Below are positions 31,270 to 42,939 of a DNA stretch of 64,000 nucleotides, in pieces (within the stretch, counting starts at the first letter, position 1; every line of letters begins with the position of its first letter). Made by a program: the position numbers and the translations under genes. This DNA is from Gloeophyllum trabeum ATCC 11539 (taxonomy: Eukaryota; Basidiomycota; Agaricomycetes; Gloeophyllales; Gloeophyllaceae): positions 1,202,414 to 1,266,413 of the forward strand of contig NW_006920410.1 of NCBI RefSeq assembly GCF_000344685.1, read 5' to 3'. The notes under the pieces were generated by a model. It did not search any database and had not been told where the DNA came from. It worked only from the letters and a program-made list of their open reading frames with translations.

Positions 31270-33155
31270 ATGGGTCTCATCCGTCCGGCAACACCAGGCT
31301 TTCTCGTCACTCTCACAGCGACCATCCTCCTCGTCGTAGTCTCGTTCTCGGTTCCCTGGTTCAAGTCCGTCTATTTCCTCAAAGCGAATCTATCTGTCGA
31401 AAACATCAGCGGGTCTATCACCTTCGGAACATCGGGCTATTGTCTGGAATTGTCAAACGGCACGACTTGCTCAAAGCCTTCTATCGGTTACGAGCTAGGT
31501 ACGTCTTACGTTAGGACCGTCGGTACTCTGATCACTGGACGCGGGGACTAGATGTTAATTCGCTGGTCGGAAACAGCCTTCCCATCCAAATACCAAATGT
31601 CGCAGTCAAATGGCTCACATACGCCCTCGTCCTGCACATCGTTGCCTTGGTTTTAGCCGCCATCTCGTCCCTTTTCGGTCTCCTCGCACACATCCGCGAA
31701 ATGTCGATGACCTGCTTCAGCTCCTGCGTATCCGGATTTGCAGCTACCATTGCCCTCCTCGCCTTCATATTTGACCTGGCGTTCTTTTTCATCGCCAGGA
31801 GTCGCATGAACGCCGTCAGCGGCGGCTCAGCCAGTCTCGGTAACGCCATTTGGCTCACGCTTGCTGCGTGGGTCCTGCTATTCTTTAGCGGCTGCTTCTT
31901 CGGATTAGGGAGGTGCTGCATCAAGAGACGGCCCCGCAAGCCGTGGGACAAGAAGGAGGACGATAGGTGGACTGCCCCCACAGCTGGCGCCCCTGCTGGC
32001 AGCAACAACTACGCAGAACAGCTACGGTTGGATGCCGTCAAAGCTGAGGCAGACAGGAAAGCCCGGGCAGCCCGAGGTGAAGGAGGTCTGCCTGCTTTCC
32101 ACGAATATCAACCTCTGAAAGCGCGAGTAGAAGGGGATGCAGTGTATGCAGAAGATGACTTGCCCGAGCAGCCTTATCACGACCACGATCCGGAAAGCGG
32201 GAGGGGCCGCCGACAGCCCACAACAGAATATGCTGGCGGATATGCTCCGGCTGCTGCTGGTACCGCTACGATTGACGAGTACTATTCGCCGACGAGGACG
32301 CAGTCCCAGAACGCTTACCCACCGCGACAGCGGCAAGGCAGTGGTCATACTCAAACCACTTCAGGATTCGCCCCTTCGACATATGCTTACGGTAATGCTT
32401 CCCCTCAAGTCACACCATTTGTACCAGCGCCGGTTCCCGCACCCGCACCGCAAGCGTCGTATCTCTCCCCAGGTAACCAATACGGTCATCAACAATATCC
32501 AAGCGCCCAAGCGTACGGACACACCGCTGGCGGAACTACATGTGAGATACAGTCAATCATTCAGGCTCGGCATCCGTTAATCTGAACTGTTTGTGCAGAT
32601 CATTCTGCAGCTTCTCATCATCAGCAACCCACTGATGCCCACTCTTACTATGATCCCTACAATTCCAGTGGCTATGCCATGCCGCAAGCGTCGGAACCCA
32701 CTCTAAACCCTGAGACATACAATAACACAGCCATGCTCATGCCGTCGGGCACGTCACCCATCGGGAATGCATCACCATACCATTCGCAGTCTTCGCCAGT
32801 GCACCAGCCAGTATACCCGCCGGAGCGCAGCTACACAGTGAGCGGAGGGGGCTATGGCGGGAACGTTCTTCCCGCATTCAACGAGCCTTCCACGGCTGAC
32901 GGTCACGGCGATGCCTACCTGCCATACCCTGGGACTTCCACAGCCCCGCATATAACAACATCGCCACCACCTATTGATACTCGCGTGGGTGCTCTATCAA
33001 ACCCGCACGCAAGTCCTGTAAAGGGACCACGAGCGCAGAGGAATTCGGTGGTGTCACCACCCGCGCATTACGATGATAGTCCACCTGTGTATGAGGATGT
33101 CGCTCCACAGACACCCGGGGGATGGTCAGGACCCTCGAGGAACGAGAAACGATGA
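31270..33155 (+). CDS. PalI/Rim9 family membrane protein (ambient-pH signalling)
   Basis: Exons 31270-31498, 31552-32541 and 32599-33155 make 591 aa. Four membrane segments occupy the first 230 residues: GFLVTLTATILLVVVSFSVP, then an extracellular loop with a Cys pair (GYCLELSNGTTC), WLTYALVLHIVALVLAAISS, GFAATIALLAFIFDLAFFFI and AIWLTLAAWVLLFFSGCFFG, then a basic CCIKRRPRKPW anchor. The rest is a long Pro/Gln/Tyr-rich low-complexity cytoplasmic tail. In ascomycetes PalI/Rim9 helps place the PalH/Rim21 pH sensor in the plasma membrane; the same role here is inferred from architecture (SUR7/PalI superfamily). Confidence 0.8.
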
Positions 33156-33482
33156 TGGCCTCGAGTTGATGTTTTGTGTACCGGACTCTTTACGAGATTA
33201 TTATATTATTGATTCCCGACTTTCGTGTCATGTTTGTTTATCGTGGTCCATTTTAACGACACATCACGGACTGTCGACCTTGTTGTTACGCTGCATTCGA
33301 TTTGTCTGTCGCATGTGCGAGATGGCTTATCGTCGTATCCATCAAGTGCTCACAGTTCGTGGTGAGTAATAGCAGGGGTCCACCTATTTCACATCTGCCA
33401 ATGTATTCGTGAGATCTATTTTGCTTCCAGTTATGACAAGGAAACGCCGCTTCTTTTGGCTTGATTTCGAATATTATAATCT
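33156..33482. other. convergent 3' spacer
   Basis: A 327-bp spacer between the stop codons of the converging PalI and ureohydrolase genes. It is AT-rich toward its right end with ATTATAAT-type patches, probably both 3' UTRs. No gene was seen. Confidence 0.4.
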
Positions 33483-35136
33483 CTAGAGCTCTTGTCTAGA
33501 AGCAAGGCCACCCTTGGGCGCCTTTGGCGGTGCCTGCGTCAGGAACATCGACAGAAAGTCGTGCACCAAATCAGCCGCGATTATTCCGGTGACTTCAGCT
33601 GGGTGAATGACCATCAGTAAAATCCCACAAGAATGACGGAGGACATACCATGGTCGTAACCAGGGGAAACTTCGACGATGTCGGCGCCACTAGATCCAAA
33701 TTTTGTAAGCGGCGGCAGGATGCCCGTGTCGTTTGCGTACTTACACAAAGTTGAGACCTGCTAGACCGCGGATAATGCGTTTGACTTCACGAACAGTCCA
33801 TCCGCCTGCTTCAGGTGTTCCCGCTGGTAGTTTATCGATTATTTTTCTGTGCATAGATATTCGCTCCGATAACAGAAACTCACTTGCAGGTGCTAAACCA
33901 GGGTCTGAAACAATATCAGATATGCTAGGACATGCCTTTGGGGGACCTACCAATGACGTCAATGTCGAAACTAGGTGCCCCGAAGCTCCTTCAGCATAAT
34001 TGGACGCATCCAAAAGCGCGAAATATACCTCAAATATACAGGGGTATCACCTACGCGATCCCTGATCCGCCTAATTATTTCAGAAATGCCGTGATCGTCG
34101 ATGTCGTCCGTAGTAATAAGTTTAAATCCAACGGCTTCGTCATGTTCAATATCATCTAGTCCCTGGATGATCAGGGCGCGGAGAAGTAAATCATTTGGGC
34201 TATAGAAATACCAAAGCGGAGGGCGCGAATAGGTAGATCACGTACAGTTAATTTACACCGGACACCGGCGTGGATACTGGCGTTCGAAAGCAGCCCCTCC
34301 TCTCGTGCGACAGAGAAGAAGGTACCGTGCGTGATACGGGATTGGTCAGTGGGGGTCTGTCCTTTGTAGCCTTCCCAGGTATCCAGATGTGCGTCGAAGT
34401 GAATAACGGATATGTTTCCATAAACCTTGTTCAAAGACCGGAGGATCGGTAGTACGATAGTGTGGTCACCACCAAGGCTGGTCATAAGGCTTTAATATCA
34501 CAGCCAACGTCAGCGGAAGCATGTCATGTACCTGATTATCCTGGGATGCTCGCGCTTGTCCTTGGCAATTTCGACGCTGGACCAAGGGCGAGACTCTTCA
34601 CTGCTGACGACGGGTCTTTCCAACAGGGTAGTATACGCGGTCTCCATCTGGTCGATGGCTAGAGCATTGTCGAATGGACTTACGGGTACCTAGCGATCGG
34701 TCGCATTATTCTTCATGTTCAATTCCTCTATGGTTGAAACTCATACATCACCACAGTCAACGACTTTTGAACCGTGATTATATGGGTTGTTATCCCAGGC
34801 CAAAGAGTAACCTCGCTCGGCCCTCTGTCGCCGGCTGCCTGACCGAATGGCGAATGGGCCGAAGCGCGCCCCGGGACGGTATGTGACAGCTGTATCGAAG
34901 GGCATACCGAGTACTGCGACGTCGAATTCGGTCGATCCATCTTCGAGGCATCTGGAATAGGGGAGGTGCGAGAACGACAGAGGACCAGTGAAGGGCAAAT
35001 CAATCTGTGGACCGTATTTTGCAGTCCACGGGCTTTCGGATTCTACATGAGCGGCGTGTTCTCCGAGAGGAACCTGATGACCGTAGACGTAGGACGACCC
35101 ATACAACACAAACCCCAGACTAAGGACGCCTCGCAT
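33483..35136 (-). CDS. agmatinase-like ureohydrolase with N-terminal signal sequence
   Basis: A multi-exon arginase/agmatinase-superfamily gene. Mn-binding motifs are all present: GGDHTIVLP, HFDAHLDTW (DxHxD) and SFDIDVIDPGLAPATGTPEAGG (DxD, then the conserved TGTPE), the last rebuilt over three short introns. The C terminus reads GADIVEVSPGYDHAEVTGIIAADLVHDFL. The N terminus after the chosen ATG (MRGVLSLGFVLYGSSYVYG) looks like a secretory signal or membrane anchor, as in many Agaricomycete agmatinase-like proteins; the frame upstream lacks an earlier ATG. The enzyme would hydrolyse a guanidino compound such as agmatine to urea; the substrate is not fixed by sequence. Exon joins between about 34500 and 34740 were not fully resolved. 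Confidence 0.8.
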
Positions 35137-35729
35137 CTCGTCGAGTAGCACTCAGGCTGCGGGAGTTCAAGCAAACAGAAGAATCAAGGTATATAGAGGA
35201 GCGGTTAAGAACGTTAACGGAATGCGTTCGGTCCTTCCATCCGACGCGCACCCATTATTTCTCCTATCGCACACGTGCCAATGGTGACTTGAGAGCTTCA
35301 CATTTAGCCCCAGTCCTGTCTTGTATATTATATTACAGTGAGCGTGCCGGATCTTCATGTCTCAAGATGAGTAGACTTGCGTAGACAGGACGAAACGAAA
35401 CAGCACCACTGCCATAGTGCTGATATCGATGCCGCCTTCGCAAGCTCAGCTGTCCCAGTCTACATCCCAATCACGTGTGAGTGCGTGACAGTCGGATTCA
35501 TCGGACACTTTCAATTGATTTTCCGCTTTCTTTCTGCTTTTGCAGTGGCGGTTTTCGGCAGAGGCAGATGAACGCGTCGTCATCCGCGTGGGACCACTAA
35601 GCGTTTCTGTACATTGCGAGATACATACATATAGATGCTGGAGACGGAAGTTACGTGGCGCCTTGACTATTCAGTACAAGCTCGCGAGACAGGACATATG
35701 GGTGAAACATTGCTCTTGTACAAGGCAAC
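35137..35729. other. 593-bp intergenic region
   Basis: Upstream of the ureohydrolase gene and downstream of the next minus-strand gene. It contains TATATTATATTA (around 35325). No supported coding region or RNA was seen. Confidence 0.4.
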
Positions 35730-36732
35730 TCACGCAGTGACACCTGCAGAAGCTCTACGGGGCGTCACTACCTTCTTGCGTGCCTCGCGCAGAGGTATCA
35801 CCTCCCATTTCCGGCGTAACATGGCCTTCATCCCCAGACCACTATCAGTAGCGTCCGTCACACCGAGCACGCGTACCCTCCTTAAAGGATCCGGGGAGTC
35901 ATCAACTTCCCCCTCTTCTCCACGGTCTTGCTCCAGGATTTCATCTTCACGGAGATCAAGTCCAGTACCGAAGATCTCATCCGGGGATGACTCGATGTTT
36001 CTGTTGCCCGACAAGAAAGACAAAGGAGTACTGATAGCAGAGGTCAGAAAGGCCGAAGCGTTATCCATGAGAGTCTTGGGTTTCCGCATTGGAATCGAGC
36101 TAAGGAGGTAACGCTTGTAACGCCAAGCTTCCGCAACACTTGCGCGGTTTTGGGAAGCATTCGGGGGAGGGTAAGCAGGGTCCGTGTCAAATGTGACAGA
36201 TATTTCCTTGTTCTCCGGTGAGTAGATGAATTGTGGCAGAGGATGAGAGTATGCATTAGGGAATGGATGTGTGATAGGTCGTCTGTGGCGGAGCACCAAA
36301 CGGCCATCTATTTTAGCCAGGTAGTCATGAATACTTTTAAAGCGCAGGGTATCTGACAGAAGGTCGCACCTTCAACATCAAGGGCATGGCCCGATGATCT
36401 TGAGAAGAGCGCACCACTTGGATCGATGCCAAATACCTATGAGTAACTAGGTGTTAATGCAGAAGTATCGGAACCGCTTTCCGCTGCTCGCACCTGGTTA
36501 TCATGTAGAGGATCTCGCAAGCCTTGTTATGTTAAAACTAGCCCTTGCAATGGGAATGGATCAACATACTGTCTACTAGTGACGTCTCTTGCTCTGGATA
36601 AAGGATCACTTCCGTGCTATCATCCGACGTACTGGCTTCGACATCGAGGAGCCGGCCACTGGCAAGGGATTTGATCACGAAGAAACCTTGGGGGAAGCCG
36701 TATGTTTCCAAGGAATTCTGGGTCAGCTGCAT
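35730..36732 (-). CDS. beta-trefoil (ricin-B-like) domain protein, unnamed basidiomycete family
   Basis: Five exons, the first 36732-36570. The N-terminal part, GFFVIKSLASGRLLDVEAST, DDSTEVILYPEQETSLVDS, DNQVFGIDPSGALFSRSSGHALDVEGDGRLVLRHRRP, has the repeated xxSGxxLDVxG/x and Q/F pattern of ricin-B beta-trefoils. The rest (HPFPNAYSHPLPQFIYS, YLLSSIPMRKPKTLMDNASAF) plus an acidic Glu/Asp segment is a conserved tail I recall in uncharacterised basidiomycete proteins, but I cannot attach a function. No signal peptide, so it is probably intracellular. Start: the first ATG in the exon (MQLTQNSLETYGFPQG). Carbohydrate binding is only a possibility. Confidence 0.65.
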
Positions 36733-37023
36733 TCTGCGCTGGTGCAACGGCGACGAGAGAGATCACGGAGATGGACGTAAAGAGCGTTATGTCGCCGCAG
36801 CTATGATAGCTGAGCCTCGGAGCAGCACAGCTCTGCACAGGCTCTGCATGTACAGCCTTAAGTTGGTGGACCCTAACCTTGGAGCAGCGTGAATAATGCC
36901 AAGCACTCAAGCCAAACGCTTGCCCGTCCGAGCGATACTATACAGTACATCTAATACAACATCACGATACAAGCAGTAAAGCAAAAACAGCACAAACAGA
37001 GAGCTCAGGCAAACACTCCCTTC
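36733..37023. other. short spacer between minus-strand genes
   Basis: A 291-bp spacer between the beta-trefoil gene start and the DCAF11 stop. Open frames here have no recognisable motif and no supported splice partner. Confidence 0.35.
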
Positions 37024-39597
37024 TTAGTCCTCCAATCCCTCTAAATCGTCGGAATCATCCGAATTCTCGAAAGCACCCGGAATATTGTAGCGTTCCGACC
37101 GCCGCCTGGCTCGCTCATCCCTTTCTTCCCGTTGCCTTTCTGTCCAGTCTTCTAGGTTGTTACCCATCTTGGTGAGACCCTTCCATTCATGCCTTGCCAC
37201 AATACTACCTCGACCGCCGTTCCAGCCAACACTCATCAGAACAGGCTCCTGAAACGAATGTGAGGACGCAGTACGTAAGCCAAACATAATAGAAGTTACC
37301 TTGGAATGCCAGCTAACGTCGCGGACGCATGTACGATCCCGATAAGCACTAGCAGAAGGGGGCAATTCCTTGTCTGAAGGATCGAAGGCCATAGGAAGAG
37401 TATGTGCTCTGTCAAGGACTTGAATGACACGCCCATCCAGAGACCAGATCTGAGAAAGGTTATACATTAGCTGGTGTCAAGTCCCAAGGGAAGCATAAGC
37501 TAACATGTATTCTTCCGTCAGCGGAGCCAGAGTAGATGTACTGCGATCCGGTAGTCTCGGCAGGCGAAAAGTGACACCTAATCAGAGTCTTCAAAACGGC
37601 ATGCCCACGGTATGTCATCACACTGCAGTCTTGGGGATGTGCTAGGCGTCGTGGCCTTGGATAGTGACCATACCTGCGCAGGCTCCAACTCAGCATACGA
37701 AAAGGCCAGAATGAAACAAACCCACCGATAGTCGTACTGCGAGTTCCCGTAAAACTTATCTGCAAAAGTCTCGTATTCCTCGTTGCTCCTCATCTTTCGC
37801 AAGTCCCAAAGGCGCAGTGCCTGATCCTTGCCGTTGGATATAACATATCGACCGTCCCCCTTTGCAGCAACATTCGTTATACCTTCAGTGTGACCTACTA
37901 ACACACCGGACGGCTTGTACGACGAGCCGAGCGACCGCCTATCCCTGTTAACAGATCACGTTCAGACTTCTACTCACATTTGCCTACTCGTGTTGCAACC
38001 TGCACGTACCAGACTTTAATGAACGTGTCGTCAGATGCGCTGATCAAAATATTGCCTGAAGCACTGTCAGCCCAACAGCAACTATTGACATCGTCTTGGT
38101 GAGCTTCGATCTTGACTGTCCTTCGATCCGCCTTGAGATCATATACTAGTATACGTCAGGCCAGGTCATTCAGGCGCAGTTGACGATGCAAGCGCCTACC
38201 AAATATCTTGCCATCTCCACCAGCAACGACCTCTGTTCCGTCAGCGGAGAATCTGCATGACCATATGCCGAATCTCTCATCATCGAATCCCCATAAGTGT
38301 GATCGTCTAGGAGGATCTCCGAAACGCAATGGTATCTGTTCTGGCTCTGGTTCCCGGACGTTGGTCATATAAACAATGGGTGTCTCCATTTCTCTCAGCA
38401 ATGCTATCAGGCAAATCGTCCCGTCACCGACTTACAATAGATGCATATATCATCCTACATTGACGTTATGAAGTGAACGGTAAAGAATTACAAAACAAGA
38501 GCTACCTTTCGTTATCCGGACTGAGATGGGAGTCGGTAATTGTCCAACGGCCAGGATGTCCCTGAATTGTATTGATTACCTTCATAGTTGTCCGATGGTC
38601 CTCGTCCATATCCGTCATATATCTGCTCGGGCGGGTGCGGTGTACTCGGTTCGGAAGGGCGGGTGTGGGTGGCGCTGTCATGTCATACACATTCAAGCTG
38701 AAGTCTAGGAAACTGTCAACGCTGGGCGAAAGAGTGACCACGGGGACCATATCACCTTGCACGCATGTGTAATAGAACGAAGAATCTACAGTCGCATCAG
38801 CCCTGGGCTGGATTCAGTGACAGAATGAGCCTACCGTCTGAGAATTGACCCGAATACGCATTGTGGGCGTAGGAGGCAACGGCGGTACCATTAGAATTAG
38901 GGACAAGGTCCTGTCATTGATGTGAAATATTAGCAGCAGAGCATCCAGAAGCTTGTATCGGACGCACGCATGCCAGGTCCGCCCGATAGAGAGGCCGTAG
39001 CACCGCCGCTCTATCCCTCATGGTTCTGTAGATATTCGACTGTTTCCGACCGTGTGCCGATCTGAATTTATGGCCAGTACGTCCAAACTCGCCGCTCATA
39101 AGCAGGTCGGCACCAGCTTTCTGGGGCTCCTTCACTTCTGGAAACCATGATCGATTGTTGGTAGCGGAAGTCACGTAGTCCTCGTCGTCTTCTTCATCCT
39201 CGTCGTCATCTTCATCCTGTCCTATCCTGACATTCCCCAGACCACCGTACCGCATGCCCAGAATCCGGGTCAGCTCGCGGATGGTAAACCCACTGACATT
39301 GCCCTCGGAGTGTGCGTTTCCGGCCTCACCTCCGCCTGTAGCAGATTGTCCTCCCTGTAGGTCAAACAGAGCTAATGCATTGACACGGGCTCTCAGGGCA
39401 TGGGCAAGATCGAATTGGCGAAGCATCGTCTCACCTCCCATGATGCTCTGCACTGCGGACTCTTCGCCTTCTGCAGCATCCGTTGCTTGTTCGGCCTGGA
39501 ACTCGATGTCAAGCTCGTCCTGATCTTCATCGCCCTCGACGTAGGCATCCGGCCCTTCGAAGCCGTCGTCCATCTCGACGTCCCATTCGTGTTGCAT
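37024..39597 (-). CDS. DCAF11/WDR23-type WD40 protein (CRL4 substrate receptor)
   Basis: A multi-exon minus-strand gene starting MQHEWDVEMDDGFEG. The long acidic N-terminal region (EDDDEDEEDDEDYV) includes an RELTRILGMR helix and an SGEFGRTG segment. WD40 blades include IQGHPGRWTITDSHLSPD, FGIWSCRFSADGTEVVAGGD, EAHQDDVNSCCWAD...SASDDTFIKVWDRR, LVGHTEGITNV...GKDQALRLWDLRK and YIYSGSADGRIHIWSLDG. The diagnostic C terminus is VARHEWKGLTKMGNN, which matches DCAF11/LEC14B (WDR23). The family bridges substrates to DDB1-CUL4 ubiquitin ligase; DxR motifs (VWDRR, LWDLR) suit DDB1 binding. Several short introns lie between blades; not all were phased. Confidence 0.85.
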
Positions 39598-40689
39598 TAT
39601 GGTCGAGAGTTAGGACGATCACGGCGAGCCGGCGGGTCCAAATACAAGGATGACAAGGCAAGCCGAAATTACTGATCGAATCTCAGCCCGGCACTTTGCT
39701 CACGCGTCGCCTACGTCAGTACTTACTTACCACTGTCAGTTTACCGTGTCGTCGTCTGGCAGCAACAACAAAGACTCAGGTAGTACACAATGCACTTTAC
39801 GTGACGAGATACGGTACAAGCGTGCAACCGATTAACTAAGAAAGAATCTGCAAGCCTTCCTCTTGGTCAAAGACACCGCCGACGCCCTCTCTTTTCTGCA
39901 AGACGGGAAAAGAAAGACGCCGTAGCCAGAGACTTATTGGATAGTGACTGGAATCAACGAGCAGGGGGACGACGGAGATTCCAATCAAGAAAGACGTCGG
40001 ACATAGTACGGCTGGAACGGCGTTCGACCAGAATCGACGAACGAAGGTATAGAGACGTCTAAGGAGTAAACTATCGCACGGGCGAAGGCGAACTCACTTC
40101 CAAACGCTTGTTTACCAGAGGAATGTACGACACCTATCCGTCCAAAATGCAGCATCCCATCCTAGCCAATCGAGCGGTGACGTCTCAGTGTTCTCCGATC
40201 GTACGACGAGCGACTCTCCAGCGTCATTAGTCCAAGATCGCTCAGCTGCGCGCGTTGGACTGTAGATGGAATCCAGGAGTTGCAAGGAATGCTGGCCAAG
40301 ACTTCTGACGTATTCAAGAGTCATTCCTTGAGTTTCGAACCACCGTCCCAAGATCAGGCCCCAAGTCGCCAGACCGAGCAATCATAAGGACCAGAGCGGA
40401 ACAAATAGACTGATGCGCAAGCCAAATTGCCGGGCCTGAGCCTCGCGGGGCTCAGACCCGCCGATTTGCAGGGATCACATAGTTGATTTCAGAGACAACC
40501 AGCTGCTCAACGGAGACGACGCAAATGAGCGACAAGAACGCCGATAGGGTTTGGGTGAGAGACGAATTTTGTCTCCGCTTCATTTCCCGCCACAGATGTG
40601 GCACGCACATCTCAACTCTGCACCAAGTCCTCTGCTGTATTTCTCCTTTACCATCCCTGCCATCTTTGCCTGTGCTACCTTGCTTCTGG
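39598..40689. other. 1.1-kb divergent intergenic region
   Basis: Separates the minus-strand DCAF11 gene from the plus-strand TBL1 gene. A minus-strand open frame at 40112-40381 has no ATG near its start and no recognisable domain, so it is not called. The TBL1 frame is open upstream from 40483 and may contain 5' UTR. No RNA gene was seen. Confidence 0.4.
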
Positions 40690-42939
40690 ATGTCGCCACC
40701 AGACGATAAGCCTCTTACGGTCTCTGCAGAGGAAATCAATTGCCTCATCCATGCGTACTTGGAGGACTCCGGTGAATTGCTAGCTCCCGCTTGACTTGGT
40801 GGCTTGTCGTGACCTTGGGGATTTGCAGGTTTCATGCACACCGCCTATACGATACGAAATGAAGCTCAACTTGACAACAATCCATATTTCGAGAGACACA
40901 TTCCACGTGGAGAGCTCATCGACCTTCTTACGAAGTCACTCATGTATATGGAAATAGAGGAGCATTGGGACGGTAGCGCGCTGAAGCTGGATTGTAAGAG
41001 CGGGTTTTCCTTGCTGGAGCCACATCAATGCCAGTCCGATTCCCCTCGAGAACCTGCTCAGAATGGCGAGCAAATATCAGGGCAAGAAGTTTCTTCTCAA
41101 AACCAGGTGGATGAGGACCATGAGATGGAGCTGGAGTCCACAATAAAGAGGAAGGCCGATGTTACTTTGGAAACAAATGGTCGGGTGGAGAAACGGCCAA
41201 GGTTCGAGTCAGAGCCACCTCCGGCCACTGTGGCAGATGAGGCACAACGTATGCTATACTTCCCTCATGCGCGTCATACTGATTATAAGGACCGCTCATT
41301 TTCTGCACGGTAGCAACCGACCAGATCCCAGACGTAAAACCTGAAGAGACTGCAACTGAGGCAACGTCAAAGGCACCGAAATTCAACCGCAATGCTGGTC
41401 CTGCAGACGAGTCGACACCTCCAGACGCTATACAGCTGCTACAAGGACATGAATGTGAAGTTGGTGACAGATTATTCTCACCGAGGTGTACCTGGCTTTA
41501 TGAATCAATTTACTCAACAGGTGTTCGTTTGTGCATGGAATCCAACCAAGATTGGGCTACTTGCCACGGGGTACAAATAAATGTAAACATGTACAACGTT
41601 GTTAGGCTTCTAACGCCACTTGCCTTTCACAGGTCGAAGGATGCCGTGGTGAATATCTGGAAAATCCCTGGACCCCCTCCCGATGGATCAGGGGTCTCAC
41701 CGCACTGCTCAGAGGCTCCCTTAAAGCTAGCACATTTTGCGAAACCGGAATCTGCAGACCTCACATCGCTTGACTGGAATCCCGATGGGACACTGCTGGC
41801 TATCGGGTCGTACGACGCCATCTTGAGAGTCTGTGATACCAATGGAAGGTTGTATATGACGAGTGAGCTCCACGAGGTAAGCTTGCTCTCTTTCACGAAG
41901 ATAACGTCTCATGCGCTCCGGCGGGAAGGGACCTATATTCGCGACGCGATTCTCCCCGGATGGTCAATGGCTGTTGACCGCGAGCTTAGACGGAACTGCA
42001 TGTCTATGGAATGTTAGAACGAAGATCTTACGTCATCGGTATAGGTGTCATCTGGGCGAGTTACCCATATTCATTTAGAAAAAATGTGATCTAACCGCGG
42101 TCTTCAGACTGTTGCCTAGACGTAGACTGGATCAATGCGAACACTTTTGCAAGCTGTGGAGCCGATAAGCTAATCCATATACTCAAGCTTGGAGAGGATA
42201 AGCCCATCTGGTCATTCACGTATGTAAAAGATGTTGTGACTTGTCTCGCGCTGGCTAAAACGCCGTAGCGGACATACCAATGAAATCAACCAGATAAAAT
42301 GCAACCCACGCCGCACTCGAATAGCATCGTGTTCCGATGATAAGACGGCACGAGTATGGAACTTGGATTCTGCTTTGGCTCATCGCGACCCTAATAGACC
42401 CATGCTCCCGGCGGACAATAATTGCGTCACTTTGAAGGGGCATAGGGGTAATGTCAGCAGCGTAGAGTGGTGTCCTCAAGTGAGCAACACGAACGAGCTA
42501 TTGGCAAGGTATGCTGCGTTATGGTGTCCAAATGCCAGACTTATTTAGCATGCCGCAGTTCGGGTTTCGATGGGTCCGCTCGGTTATGGGACTCTGTGAC
42601 GGGAGATTGTCTCAAAGTCTTCCAAGACCACAAACGGCCGGTCTACGCGCTGTCCTTCAGCCCAGAGGGCAAGTGGCTTGCCACTGGGAGTGGAGATGGC
42701 TGGTTACACATATACGATGTTCAGGTGCGTCCATCATGCCTTCACCGAGTGCTGTCATCGATGTCCACTTTCAGACGGCCCAGAGGAAGTGGTCATGGTA
42801 TGCTGGCGTGGACAAGCCAGGCGTCTATGAGATAGACTGGCAAAGGACTGGTAATGTTAATAGAATTGCCATAGCGTTGGAATCGCGGAATGTCGGGGTC
42901 ATTGATGTTACGAGGATACAAGTGCTGCAAGACAACTGA
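40690..42939 (+). CDS. TBL1/TBL1XR1-like LisH-WD40 protein
   Basis: A multi-exon gene; exon 1 40690-40771 joins an exon starting 40829. The LisH motif ([24 protein letters not shown]) is rebuilt across intron 1 and followed by the F-box-like region ([20 protein letters not shown]). After an acidic linker, WD40 blades follow: [47 protein letters not shown] blades, [15 protein letters not shown]...[54 protein letters not shown]. The end is [16 protein letters not shown]. The family includes TBL1 of NCoR/SMRT and yeast Sif2 of Set3C, so a scaffold for histone deacetylase complexes is likely. Not every junction was verified. Confidence 0.85.

Noticed and set aside
35137..35151. A five-residue longer N terminus for the ureohydrolase
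   Set aside because: The longer frame begins with GTG; the ATG at 35136 directly opens a signal-like sequence.
40112..40381. A minus-strand open frame between DCAF11 and TBL1
   Set aside because: It opens without an ATG and has no recognisable motif or splice partner.
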